DNA of 64,000 nt from Dolichospermum sp. DET69 (GTDB taxonomy: Bacteria; Cyanobacteriota; Cyanobacteriia; Cyanobacteriales; Nostocaceae). The stretch lies in NCBI GenBank assembly GCA_017355425.1, contig CP070233.1, positions 1,777,501 to 1,841,500 of the forward strand, given 5' to 3'. Below, in pieces: positions 36,447-45,174 of this stretch (positions are counted from its first letter, which is position 1; each line of letters begins with the position of its first letter). A model generated the notes under the pieces. That model did no database searches. It saw only the letters and a list, made by a program, of their open reading frames with translations, and was not told where the DNA came from. The position numbers and the translations under genes are program-made.

Positions 36447-36758
36447 TTACCCTACCTTTTGGTTTAGTAATTGAGATGAATCTCTGTAATTAGGACGATT
36501 GACAGAGGTAGGAATATCTGATTTTAGTTTTTGTTGATTAGATGTTATAGGTGTGGCAACTTGGCGGTTTTCTTTAATTAATCGGCTGTAAGTCCGTTGG
36601 GGAATATAGTGAATTGGATTGTAATCAATACAACGCAAAATCAGTACACAAGCCCAAGAATACCGTCCATCAGCAATAGCTTCAATGATAGGATTGAACT
36701 GTTCGGGAGTGATAGCACTATGAAAATCGTTCTGAGAAGAAGAAGCTTGATAGTTCAT
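36447..36758 (-). CDS. HetP-family protein (heterocyst commitment protein-like)
   Basis: The product is 103 aa. The core FNPIIEAIADGRYSWACVLILRCIDYNPIHYIPQRTYSRLIKEN matches the conserved HetP block as I recall it (F..V.EAI..GKYSWACVL.LRF.GYNP.HYIPYRTY.RL.KEN). The C-terminal tail after residue 65 is short and Asn/Ser/Lys-rich, shorter than in HetP itself. HetP and its paralogs control the timing of commitment to heterocyst formation in Nostocales. Whether this is HetP or a paralog cannot be told here; the substitutions (Asp for Ala/Gly, Gln for Tyr) favour a paralog. The gene stands alone, with a long non-coding upstream region. Confidence 0.8.
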   Translation of the reverse strand: MNYQASSSQNDFHSAITPEQFNPIIEAIADGRYSWACVLILRCIDYNPIHYIPQRTYSRLIKENRQVATPITSNQQKLKSDIPTSVNRPNYRDSSQLLNQKVG

Positions 36759-37470
36759 GACTAACCCTGATCTAATCTTAGAGAATTGAAAGTTAATAAG
36801 TTGTAATAATCCAGAATGGAGAATCTTATTAGTCCAGATTAATTAGACTTTAATAGTCAAATTCAGGAATTTTAATCCTGATTTGACAAGCCTTTTAACT
36901 CCTAATTTCTCATCTCCTAAATCCTGAATTATAGAAAGAAATCAATGGGACATCCAAATTAACAGCGTTATCTGCATAAGATATGCAAAGGATTTAATTC
37001 TCTTGGTAAATAACTTCGACATCTATCGAGTATAGCGATAACTTTTCGATTAAATATCAATATTATTTGTGGTTATGAGAGAATTTTATTAATTTTCTGT
37101 GAGGCTTATTGAGCAGTTGTATCCATGCAATTAGAAGTATATCTGTTAAGCAATCAGTAGCCTTGTGATTTTTTTTATAGCATTGGCAATTGGTCATCTA
37201 AATAGATTAGGTTCGGGGATTTTTGATTGTATAAATTGGAAAATTACTAAACACATTACCCTGGTGTCAGTAAAAAAATACAAGCAAATTCCTAGCATTT
37301 TATGCCTAAGTTGATTGTTTGGTAAAAAATAGGAAATATAGATATTCGTATTATGACACTATGCAAATGGTCATATAACCTTGAAATATTTCCTGTTTAC
37401 AGTTTTGTAAATACTCCTTGTGACACTATTATATGCAGAATACTATGTTTCTCCTAACTAGTAAGCCAAA

Positions 37471-37716
37471 TTGGCAAATTGTTTCTCTAAATACTATAAA
37501 AAATGTTAGTTCTAAATTGCGTATTAAATGCCTATTTAAATACTGTCACAAGGGGTATTTACAAATCTGTCAATGACATAAAAACATAAATAATTGGCAA
37601 ATTGTTTCTCTAAATACTATAAAAAATGTTAGTTCTAAATTGCGTATTAAATGCCTATTTAAATACTGTCACAAGGGGTATTTACAAATCTGTCAATGAC
37701 ATAAAAACATAAATTT
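37471..37716. repeat. 123-bp tandem direct repeat, two copies
   Basis: Each unit starts TTGGCAAATTGTTTCTCTAA and includes AAATGTTAGTTCTAAATTGC and CTGTCACAAGGGGTATTTAC. Copy 1 starts at 37471 and copy 2 at 37594, with apparently identical sequence, suggesting a recent duplication. The CACAAGGGGTATTTAC part is also present in inverted orientation at 37409-37427 (GTAAATACTCCTTGTGACA), so pairing or protein-binding sites may be involved. Confidence 0.9.
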
Positions 37717-37862
37717 ATTTTCATTTATTTTTAATTTTCTAGGTAAATTAGTTACAACTCATCACGAAAAACTCAACTAACTAAAGTGGTTAAGGGTATG
37801 AGTATTAAGGTTTTGACGAACTGAGCAATATTTATATATGTAATATTTGATTCTTACTCTCA

Positions 37863-38034
37863 GAGGATGTTTTAAAAGTCTCTCATGGTGTATCAAATAT
37901 TTTCAGATCCCCCTAAATCCCCCTTAAAAAGGGGGACTTTGACTCTAGTTCCCCCCTTTTTAAGGGGGGTTAGGGGGGTTAGGGGGGATCAGTAAGTACC
38001 TAAAATCACCACTCAAAACTTTTCAAACAACCTC
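37863..38034. mobile_element. MITE, family A, copy 1, with 3-bp target duplication
   Basis: The ends are GAGGATGTTTTAAAAGTCTC and the inverse AAAACTTTTCAAACAACCTC. It is flanked by TCA on both sides (37860-37862 and 38035-38037), a TNA-type target duplication as made by the IS1031 group of IS5-like transposases. The interior is a CCCCCTTAAAAAGGGGG palindrome cluster. There is no ORF, so it depends on a transposase elsewhere. Confidence 0.8.
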
Positions 38035-38261
38035 TCATGGACTATTGAAAAAGTGGCACAACTAGTATTTACAAAAGAGTAATCAATAGCAATGCCCACC
38101 GGATAAAGTTTTTAGTGAACAATTCCCATACTTCTCTATCTATAAGAGGATACAAGGGTTCATCCTTTAGCTAGAAGTAAATGATAGAGTTACTTATTTA
38201 CTATTAAGTTTGGAACGAGATATCAATAATTCTGACTTTAGCTAGAGTTTGGTAGTATATA

Positions 38262-40673
38262 ATGTATAAATTAGTGCAAACTATTTTTAACAGTGATGAA
38301 AAAAATGCTTTAGGTGAGTTTATTTTAGGATTAGGTAATGATCATAAACGTTACTTTTTAAGAAACGAGATTTTACAAGCCTTTGCAGATTATTGTCACC
38401 AATTCCAAAAACCTGCTTATTTTTATCACTCTTCCTCTTTAGGGACATTCATTCAGTACACCCATGAAATAATTCTGTATGATGAAAATGCTTGCTTTGT
38501 GGTGAGACCAAAAATTGCCAGTCAAGAAGCATGGTTATTAACTGCCGACTTGACTAAGTTTGAGTTAATGACACCGAAAGCATTATTAGAGGTGAGAGAT
38601 AGCTTGGTAAACCGTTATCAACCGCACATTTTAGAAATTGATCTCCATCCCTTTTACCCAGCAGCACCGAGAATTAGTGATTCTAGAAATATTGGCCAAG
38701 GTTTAACAGTTCTCAATCATTATTTTTGTAATCAATCATTAACAGATCCTAAATATTGGATTGACGCATTATTTCAATCATTACAAAGATTAGAACATAA
38801 TGGCATTAAGCTACTAATTAGTAATCATATTCATTCAGGATTACAACTAACTAAACAAATCAAAATTGCTTTAGAATTTGTTAATCATTTATCCCCTGAT
38901 ACACCTTATGAAAAATTTGGTTTTCATCTTCAAGAACTCGGTTTAGAACCAGGTTGGGGTAATAATGCAGTCAGAGTTAGAGAAACTTTAGAACTTCTGG
39001 AAAGACTCATGGATAATCCAGAACCTGCAATTTTGGAAACCTTTGTTTCTCGCATTTGTGCAATTTTTCGGGTCGTGCTGATTTCCATACATGGTTGGGT
39101 GGCACAAGAAGATGTTTTAGGAAGAGATGAAACACTCGGACAAGTTATTTATGTTTTAGAACAAGCACGTAGTTTAGAAAATAAAATGCGTGCAGAAATC
39201 AAACTTGCAGGTTTAGATATATTGGGAATCAAACCCCATATCATTATTTTAACTCGACTGATTCCCAATTGTGAAGGTACATTTTGTAACTTACCATTAG
39301 AAAAAGTTGATGGTACAGAAAATGCTTGGATTTTGCGCGTTCCTTTTGCAGAATCTCAACCGGAAATTACTGATAATTGGATTTCTAAATTTGATATTTG
39401 GCCTTACTTAGAAAAATTTGCTCTTGATGCTGAAAAAGAACTTTTAAACCAATTTCAAGGAAAACCAAATCTACTTATTGGTAACTACAGTGACGGGAAT
39501 TTAGTCGCTTTTATCCTCTCCCGGAGAATGAAAGTTACCCAATGTAATATTGCTCATTCCCTAGAAAAACCTAAATTTCTATTTAGTAACTTATATTGGC
39601 AAGATCTAGAAGCACAATATCATTTTTCTGCCCAATTTACGGCTGATTTAATCAGTATGAATGCGGCAGACTTTATCATCACATCATCCTATCAAGAAAT
39701 CGTGGGAACACCAGACAATATAGGACAATATGAATCTTATAAATGTTTTACCATGCCCCAGTTATATCATGTAATTGATGGCATTGATTTATTTAGTCCT
39801 AAATTCAATATGGTTCCCCCAGGAGTTAGTGAAAATATATTTTTTCCCTACAACCAAACCACAAATAGAGAATCCCAGCATCGTCAACATATCCAAAACT
39901 TAATTTTCCACGAAGAACATCCACAAATACTGGGAAAATTAGATTATCCGCATAAAAAACCGATTTTCTCTGTGAGTCCAATTACCTCAATTAAAAATCT
40001 CACAGGTTTAGTTGAGTGTTTTGGAAAAAGCCAAGAATTACAAGATCATTGTAACCTAGTTTTATTAACTAGTAGACTTCAACCAGAGGCAGGGACAAAC
40101 TTAGAAGAAACCAGAGAAATAGAAAAAATTCATGCTATTATTCATGAATATAATCTCCAAAACAAAATGCGCTGGTTGGGGATACGTCTGCCTATCCGCG
40201 ATATCGCTGAAACCTATCGTGTAATTGCCGATTTCCAAGGAATTTATATTCATTTTGCCCTTTATGAATCCTTTAGTAGAAGTGTTTTAGAAGCAATGAT
40301 TTCGGGATTACCAACTTTCACAACTCAATTTGGTGGTTCATTAGAAATTATTGAAAATCACGATAAGGGATTTGATCTTAACCCTACAGACTTAGCAGGA
40401 ACAGCCAAGACAATTCTTAACTTCTTAGGAAAATGTGATAATTCTCCGGAATATTGGCTAGAAAATTCTCAATGGATGATTGAACGTATTCGCCATAAGT
40501 ATAACTGGAATTCCCACACAAATCAACTCCTGTTATTAGCCAAAATGTTTAGTTTTTGGAACTTCGTCTATCCTGAAGATAACGAAGCCAGAGATCGTTA
40601 CATGGAAGTTTTATTTCATCAACTTTATAAACCTATTGCTGACAAGATTTTGTCAGAACATATTCATCGGTAA
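38262..40673 (+). CDS. susA: Sucrose synthase
   Basis: The enzyme reversibly converts sucrose + NDP to NDP-glucose + fructose. The product is 803 aa, normal length. The N-terminal half is the sucrose-synthase-specific region; the C-terminal half is a GT-B glycosyltransferase with GNYSDGNLVAFILSRRMKVTQCNIAHSLEK (split here by its Gly-rich loop), VPPGVSENIFFPY, PIFSVSPITSIKNLTGLVE and the ExFxxxxxEAM nucleotide-sugar motif in YESFSRSVLEAMISGLPTF. In Nostocales SusA mainly cleaves sucrose for glycogen synthesis and heterocyst/vegetative carbon flow. It is followed after 43 bp by the GH65/PGM gene on the same strand, probably one operon. Confidence 0.95.
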   Translation: MYKLVQTIFNSDEKNALGEFILGLGNDHKRYFLRNEILQAFADYCHQFQKPAYFYHSSSLGTFIQYTHEIILYDENACFVVRPKIASQEAWLLTADLTKFELMTPKALLEVRDSLVNRYQPHILEIDLHPFYPAAPRISDSRNIGQGLTVLNHYFCNQSLTDPKYWIDALFQSLQRLEHNGIKLLISNHIHSGLQLTKQIKIALEFVNHLSPDTPYEKFGFHLQELGLEPGWGNNAVRVRETLELLERLMDNPEPAILETFVSRICAIFRVVLISIHGWVAQEDVLGRDETLGQVIYVLEQARSLENKMRAEIKLAGLDILGIKPHIIILTRLIPNCEGTFCNLPLEKVDGTENAWILRVPFAESQPEITDNWISKFDIWPYLEKFALDAEKELLNQFQGKPNLLIGNYSDGNLVAFILSRRMKVTQCNIAHSLEKPKFLFSNLYWQDLEAQYHFSAQFTADLISMNAADFIITSSYQEIVGTPDNIGQYESYKCFTMPQLYHVIDGIDLFSPKFNMVPPGVSENIFFPYNQTTNRESQHRQHIQNLIFHEEHPQILGKLDYPHKKPIFSVSPITSIKNLTGLVECFGKSQELQDHCNLVLLTSRLQPEAGTNLEETREIEKIHAIIHEYNLQNKMRWLGIRLPIRDIAETYRVIADFQGIYIHFALYESFSRSVLEAMISGLPTFTTQFGGSLEIIENHDKGFDLNPTDLAGTAKTILNFLGKCDNSPEYWLENSQWMIERIRHKYNWNSHTNQLLLLAKMFSFWNFVYPEDNEARDRYMEVLFHQLYKPIADKILSEHIHR

Positions 40674-40716
40674 ATTAAATGTTTAAGATAAAAACAAAAA
40701 TAACCAATCCACAATC

Positions 40717-43590
40717 ATGGATAAAAAAGACTGTTTTCGCAACTTTAGCTATACAGACTGGATATTAACTGAAACCCAATTTAATCCAGAATATTTGCAT
40801 AGCCGAGAAACTATTTTTACCATTGGTAATGGCTATTTAGGGACAAGAGGAACTTTTGAAGAAGGTTATCCTCGGGCATTATCAGCTACATTTATTCACG
40901 GTGTTTATGATGATGTTCCTGTCGTTTATACCGAACTTGTTAACTGTCCAGATTGGCTACCATTAGTAGTGATAATTGAGGGAGAACGCTTTCGCCTTGA
41001 TCAAGGTAAAATATTAAAATATAACCGTCAACTAGACTTATATCATGGCATTCTCAGCCGTTATTTACGTTGGTGTAGTCCCAATGGTAAAGTTATAGAT
41101 ATCCATTTTGAACGCTTTGCTAGTTTAGCCGATCAACATCTAGTAGGGCAACGTTGCCAATTAACACCAGTAAATTTTGATGGTTTAATTGAAATTCAAG
41201 CCAGTATTAACAGCTACTCAGAAAATCAAGGTTTTAACCATTGGGAAGGATTAGATCAAGGTAAAATTACACAAGGATTCTGGTTACATAGTCGCACTCG
41301 CAACAGCCGCATAGAGGTGGGTATGGCGGCTAAAATAACCATCTTGGGAACTGACGCGGACTTACAAATCAATACTACACCTGGTTATCCTAGTTTGAAT
41401 GCCACCGTTATCGGTCAAATTCAACAGACGATCACCATTGTAAAAATTGTGAGTATTTTTACATCTAATGAAATTGAAAACCCAGTTGTAGCCGCTCAAG
41501 AAAAACTCGTAAATATCCCCGATTATCTCACATTAATTAATGCTAATAATCAGGCTTGGGAAGAAGTTTGGCAACAAAGCGATATTATCATTGAAGGAGA
41601 TATCACAGCGGCTTTTGCAGTCCGTTACAATCTGTTTCAGTTACTAATTGCTGCACCTAGAAATAATGATCAAGTCAGTATCCCTGCGAAAACCCTATCT
41701 GGCTTTGGTTATCACGGACATATTTTTTGGGATACGGAAATTTTTATTCTGCCATTTTTTACATTTACTCAACCAAATTTAGCCCGTAACTTGCTCAGTT
41801 ACCGTTATCACACTTTACCAGGAGCGCGACGCAAAGCCGCACATTATGGGTATCAGGGGGCAATGTTTGCTTGGGAGAGTGCGGTAACTGGAGATGAAGT
41901 GACACCGCGCTGGTCACTACGCGGTGATTTTTATGCCGAAGATATCCGCATTTGGTGTCGTGATCGAGAAATTCATATTAGTGCAGATATTGCCTACGCT
42001 ATATGGTATTATTGGCAAGTTACAGGGGATAATGAATGGATGGGAGATTATGGTGCGGAAATTATTTTAGATACCGCAATTTTCTGGAGTAGTCGAGTTG
42101 AATTTAATCCCCAATTAGAATGTTATGAAATTCGGGGAATCATTGGAGCGGATGAATATCACGAATTAGTCCATAACAATTGCTTTACTAACCGGATGGT
42201 ACAATGGCATTTAGAAAAAGCTTTAATAGTCTATGATTGGCTACATTCCACTTTCCCAGAAGTAGCCATAAAACTGGAACAGAAAATCCAAATTACCTCC
42301 GAAGTCCTCTCTCATTGGCGAGAAATTATCGCTAAAATGCTGATTCTTCACAACCCAGAAACTCGACTAATTGAGCAATGTGAGGGATTTTTCCAACTAG
42401 ATGATCTTGATTTATCTAAATACGAACCGCGAGAAAAATCAATTCAAATTATTTTGGGGATGGAAAAAACCAACACAGCACAAGTAATTAAACAACCAGA
42501 TGTATTAATGCTTCTGTATTTGATGCGGGAATCTGCCGATTTTCCCTATAATCAGCAAACATTACAGGTAAATTGGGACTATTATGCACCCCGGACAGAT
42601 ATTAGTTATGGTTCTTCCTTGGGTCCAGCTATTCACGCCATTTTAGCCGCAGATTTGGGCAAATCAGAGGAGGCTTACGAATGCTTTATGCAAGCAGCAA
42701 TGGTAGATTTGGAAGATAAACGCGGAAATACCCAAGATGGTATACATGGTGCTAGTGCTGGGGGCATTTGGCAAGCTGTAATATTCGGTTTCGGTGGCAT
42801 CCAATTTCGGGAAAACGCCCTTGTCGCTAATCCCCACTTACCCCCAACTTGGTCAAGGCTGAAATTTAAATTACAATGGCACGGTAAATGGCATGAATTC
42901 GATTTGCGTCAGGAGTTGAAAAAGGCTAGAAAAACCAATATCCGAGGCGTGATTTTTGATTTAGATGGCGTGTTGACTGATACCGCAGAATATCATTATC
43001 AAGCTTGGCAAAAGTTAGCAAATGAGGAAGGTTTACCCTTTAACCGAGAAACTAATGAAGCCTTGCGGGGTGTATCTCGTCACGCTTCCCTGATGTTGAT
43101 TCTGGGGAATAGAGAATATTCAGAAACGCAAATTCAGGAAATGATGTCCCGGAAAAATGATTATTATGTAGAACTGATTCACAATATTACACCCACAGAT
43201 TTATTACCAGGGGCAGAGGCTTTGTTGGATGAATTGCGTCAATCTGGGATTAAAATAGCCATTGGTTCTGCTAGTAAAAATGCCCGCATGGTGATTGAAA
43301 AATTGGGGATTGGGAGTAAGATAGATGCGATCGCTGATGGTGATACTGTACAACAAGCGAAACCAGCACCGGATTTATTTCTTAATGCTGCAAATCAGCT
43401 AGAAATTCCCGCAGATGAATGTGTCGTATTTGAAGATGCAGCCGTAGGGATTACAGCCGCTAAAGCAGCAAATATGTGGGCGATAGGCTTGGGACCAGAA
43501 GACAGAGTGGGGGCTGCTGATGTGGTTTTGCCGAATTTAGCAGGTGTAAAATGGGAGGAATTGTCAGTAATAATTCTGAATAATAAGTAA
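40717..43590 (+). CDS. GH65 disaccharide phosphorylase fused to beta-phosphoglucomutase
   Basis: The product is 957 aa. Residues about 1-735 are a glycoside hydrolase family 65 phosphorylase (maltose/trehalose/kojibiose type): TIGNGYLGTRGTFEEG, FHGHIFWDTEIF-like GYHGHIFWDTEIFILPFF, and IIGADEYHELVHNNCFTN with the catalytic Glu in the DEYHE block (family consensus GPDEYH). Residues about 743-957 are a HAD beta-phosphoglucomutase: GVIFDLDGVLTDTAEYHYQAW (nucleophile Asp), AIGSASKNARMVIEKLG, CVVFEDAAVGITAAKAA. The fusion would convert a disaccharide + phosphate to glucose + beta-glucose-1-P, then to glucose-6-P, in one polypeptide. The disaccharide cannot be read from sequence. It pairs with susA 43 bp upstream. 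Confidence 0.92.
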   Translation: MDKKDCFRNFSYTDWILTETQFNPEYLHSRETIFTIGNGYLGTRGTFEEGYPRALSATFIHGVYDDVPVVYTELVNCPDWLPLVVIIEGERFRLDQGKILKYNRQLDLYHGILSRYLRWCSPNGKVIDIHFERFASLADQHLVGQRCQLTPVNFDGLIEIQASINSYSENQGFNHWEGLDQGKITQGFWLHSRTRNSRIEVGMAAKITILGTDADLQINTTPGYPSLNATVIGQIQQTITIVKIVSIFTSNEIENPVVAAQEKLVNIPDYLTLINANNQAWEEVWQQSDIIIEGDITAAFAVRYNLFQLLIAAPRNNDQVSIPAKTLSGFGYHGHIFWDTEIFILPFFTFTQPNLARNLLSYRYHTLPGARRKAAHYGYQGAMFAWESAVTGDEVTPRWSLRGDFYAEDIRIWCRDREIHISADIAYAIWYYWQVTGDNEWMGDYGAEIILDTAIFWSSRVEFNPQLECYEIRGIIGADEYHELVHNNCFTNRMVQWHLEKALIVYDWLHSTFPEVAIKLEQKIQITSEVLSHWREIIAKMLILHNPETRLIEQCEGFFQLDDLDLSKYEPREKSIQIILGMEKTNTAQVIKQPDVLMLLYLMRESADFPYNQQTLQVNWDYYAPRTDISYGSSLGPAIHAILAADLGKSEEAYECFMQAAMVDLEDKRGNTQDGIHGASAGGIWQAVIFGFGGIQFRENALVANPHLPPTWSRLKFKLQWHGKWHEFDLRQELKKARKTNIRGVIFDLDGVLTDTAEYHYQAWQKLANEEGLPFNRETNEALRGVSRHASLMLILGNREYSETQIQEMMSRKNDYYVELIHNITPTDLLPGAEALLDELRQSGIKIAIGSASKNARMVIEKLGIGSKIDAIADGDTVQQAKPAPDLFLNAANQLEIPADECVVFEDAAVGITAAKAANMWAIGLGPEDRVGAADVVLPNLAGVKWEELSVIILNNK

Positions 43591-44093
43591 TAAATACCGC
43601 CAAAATAGTCGGTTTTAACCGACTTGAGCTATTAGACGGGGAATTTATTCCTTGGCTCAAGTCTACCACTATAGATGGATGGTTAACTTTCATACCCGCC
43701 CGGAACTGAAGTTCCGGTCTCATAGCTAAAGTGCGTTAAAACGCACTGTAATGAAATCGAAATCAAAAATTATCCTATTTCTCGAATAAATACCGCCAAA
43801 ATAGTCGGTTTCAACCGACTTGAGCTATTAGACAGGGAATTTATTCCCTGGCTTGAAGGTACTTGACACTGTTGAGCAGTGCTAAACCTCTACAAATTCT
43901 TATTCAAACAGGGTTAATACGTGTATAATGATAAAAGATTTTTTTTCTAAACAAAACCGTAATTTTTACCCAATAAATATTTTTGTGACATATATTTAGA
44001 ATCACATAAGTGACATAAGCTAAAATGAAACTTAAATAATTCATAAGTATAAGCTGTTACACAGCTAAATCTAATATTTTCTAGCTTTTTAAA
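43591..44093. other. Intergenic palindrome cluster after the GH65/PGM gene
   Basis: It holds two direct copies of AAATACCGCCAAAATAGTCGG, followed by TTTTAACCGACTTGAGCTAT and a GGGAATTTATTCC hairpin (from 43592 and 43788, 196 bp apart). Between them lie CCGGAACTGAAGTTCCGG and GTGCGTTAAAACGCAC palindromes. The remaining 200 bp to the phosphoribosyltransferase stop are AT-rich, without visible gene. Related pieces occur inside the family-B MITEs at 53808 and 58313. Confidence 0.65.
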
Positions 44094-44753
44094 TTAATTT
44101 ACCAAAAGTGCGCGAACCTCATTATCTGTAGTCTGACTAAAATCCTCATACCAAAAACCAATTGCAGACATGACTTCTGGACACCGCAAACAAACTACAT
44201 CATCAACTTCCAAGCGCAATTCTTCACAAGTAGTTAGTGGTGCAACTGGAACAGCAACTACAATTTTCTCCGGCTGCTGTTGGTGGATAACAGTCAAAGC
44301 AGCCCGCATACTTGCACCAGTAGCAATACCGTCATCTATTAAAATAACTATTTTATTTTTAACATTAATTGCTGGTTTATCACCTCGATAAATCTGATGC
44401 CGTCGTCTTAATTCTCGCAATTCTTGGTTAACAACTGCGGTAATTTTTTCTTGATCTATTCCCAAAGAATCAATGACATCTTGGTTAAAAATGGTAATAT
44501 TTTCCCCAGCGAACTGACCAGTCAGCCCTTGCGCTATCGCTCCCATAGCCAGTTCTTTGTGTCCAGGTACACCCAGCTTTCTGACTATACACACATCTAG
44601 TGCAACATTCAAAAATTTAGCCACTTCAAAGGCTACAGGTACACCACCACGAGGCAAAGCCAGTACCAAGACATTTCCCAGGTTACTATATGCTTGTAAA
44701 TGTTGAGCTAACATTTGCCCAGCTTGAATGCGGTTAGAGAATTTTTTGCTCAT
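44094..44753 (-). CDS. Phosphoribosyltransferase
   Basis: The product is 219 aa. It has the type I PRTase PRPP-binding motif VILIDDGIATGASMRAAL, preceded by LVLALPRGGVPVAFEVAKFL and VRKLGVPGHKELAMGAIA. These blocks are typical of the phosphoribosyltransferases often annotated next to erythromycin esterase/dienelactone hydrolase genes. The substrate base is unknown. The start ATG overlaps the stop of the upstream HPt gene by 4 bp (ATGA), so translation is coupled. Confidence 0.88.
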   Translation of the reverse strand: MSKKFSNRIQAGQMLAQHLQAYSNLGNVLVLALPRGGVPVAFEVAKFLNVALDVCIVRKLGVPGHKELAMGAIAQGLTGQFAGENITIFNQDVIDSLGIDQEKITAVVNQELRELRRRHQIYRGDKPAINVKNKIVILIDDGIATGASMRAALTVIHQQQPEKIVVAVPVAPLTTCEELRLEVDDVVCLRCPEVMSAIGFWYEDFSQTTDNEVRALLVN

Positions 44754-45100
44754 GACACTGCTACTATTTTCTTTAAAGCAATTTCAACTTGTTTATACTC
44801 ATTAACCAATTGTGACACCAATTCTAAAACCCCTTCTAAATTGCCACTCTTCCCCTTTAATTCTAACTCTAAGCAAAGCTGATGGAGATTCATTGCTCCC
44901 AAAGAAGCACTGCTAGACTTTAAGTTATGGGCTGCCTTGTTGAGGGTATTAGCGTCTTCATTAGTGATAGATGTTTGAATAGCAGCGACAATTTTAGGAG
45001 ATTCAAGCAGATAACAGTTAATTATTTCCGCTAAAACTTCCTGACCACCCTCCAGCATATCCAATAAGGATTCTAAAACCTGAGTATCTATTGATGACAT
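44750..45100 (-). CDS. Histidine phosphotransfer (HPt) domain protein
   Basis: The product is 116 aa, a single HPt four-helix domain: MLEGGQEVLAEIINCYLLES, then the phospho-acceptor motif LNKAAHNLKSSSASLGAMNL (consensus HxLKGxSxxxGA), then LCLELELKGKSG. It relays phosphate between a hybrid kinase and a response regulator. It lies 74 bp downstream of a REC-GAF-GGDEF gene and overlaps the PRTase gene by 4 bp, so these three are probably one transcript. Confidence 0.9.
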   Translation of the reverse strand: MSSIDTQVLESLLDMLEGGQEVLAEIINCYLLESPKIVAAIQTSITNEDANTLNKAAHNLKSSSASLGAMNLHQLCLELELKGKSGNLEGVLELVSQLVNEYKQVEIALKKIVAVS

Positions 45101-45174
45101 TTGTAAAATTTTAAAACTAGTAACTTCAGTATTTTGCCATATTTTGATTTGAGAGCGCTGTAATTTTCGGTAAA

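Larger units (their letters stand above)
36759..38261. other. 1.5-kb intergenic region between hetP-like and susA
   Basis: The two genes are divergent, so both promoters lie here. Contents: an AT-rich palindrome GTCAAATTCAGGA/TCCTGATTTGAC (36857-36881), a 123-bp perfect or near-perfect tandem repeat (37471-37716), an inverted GTAAATACTCCTTGTGACA motif before it (37409-37427), and a family-A MITE with target duplication (37863-38034). No protein-coding frame is convincing. The long untranslated space is typical of developmental genes in Nostocales. Confidence 0.6.
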
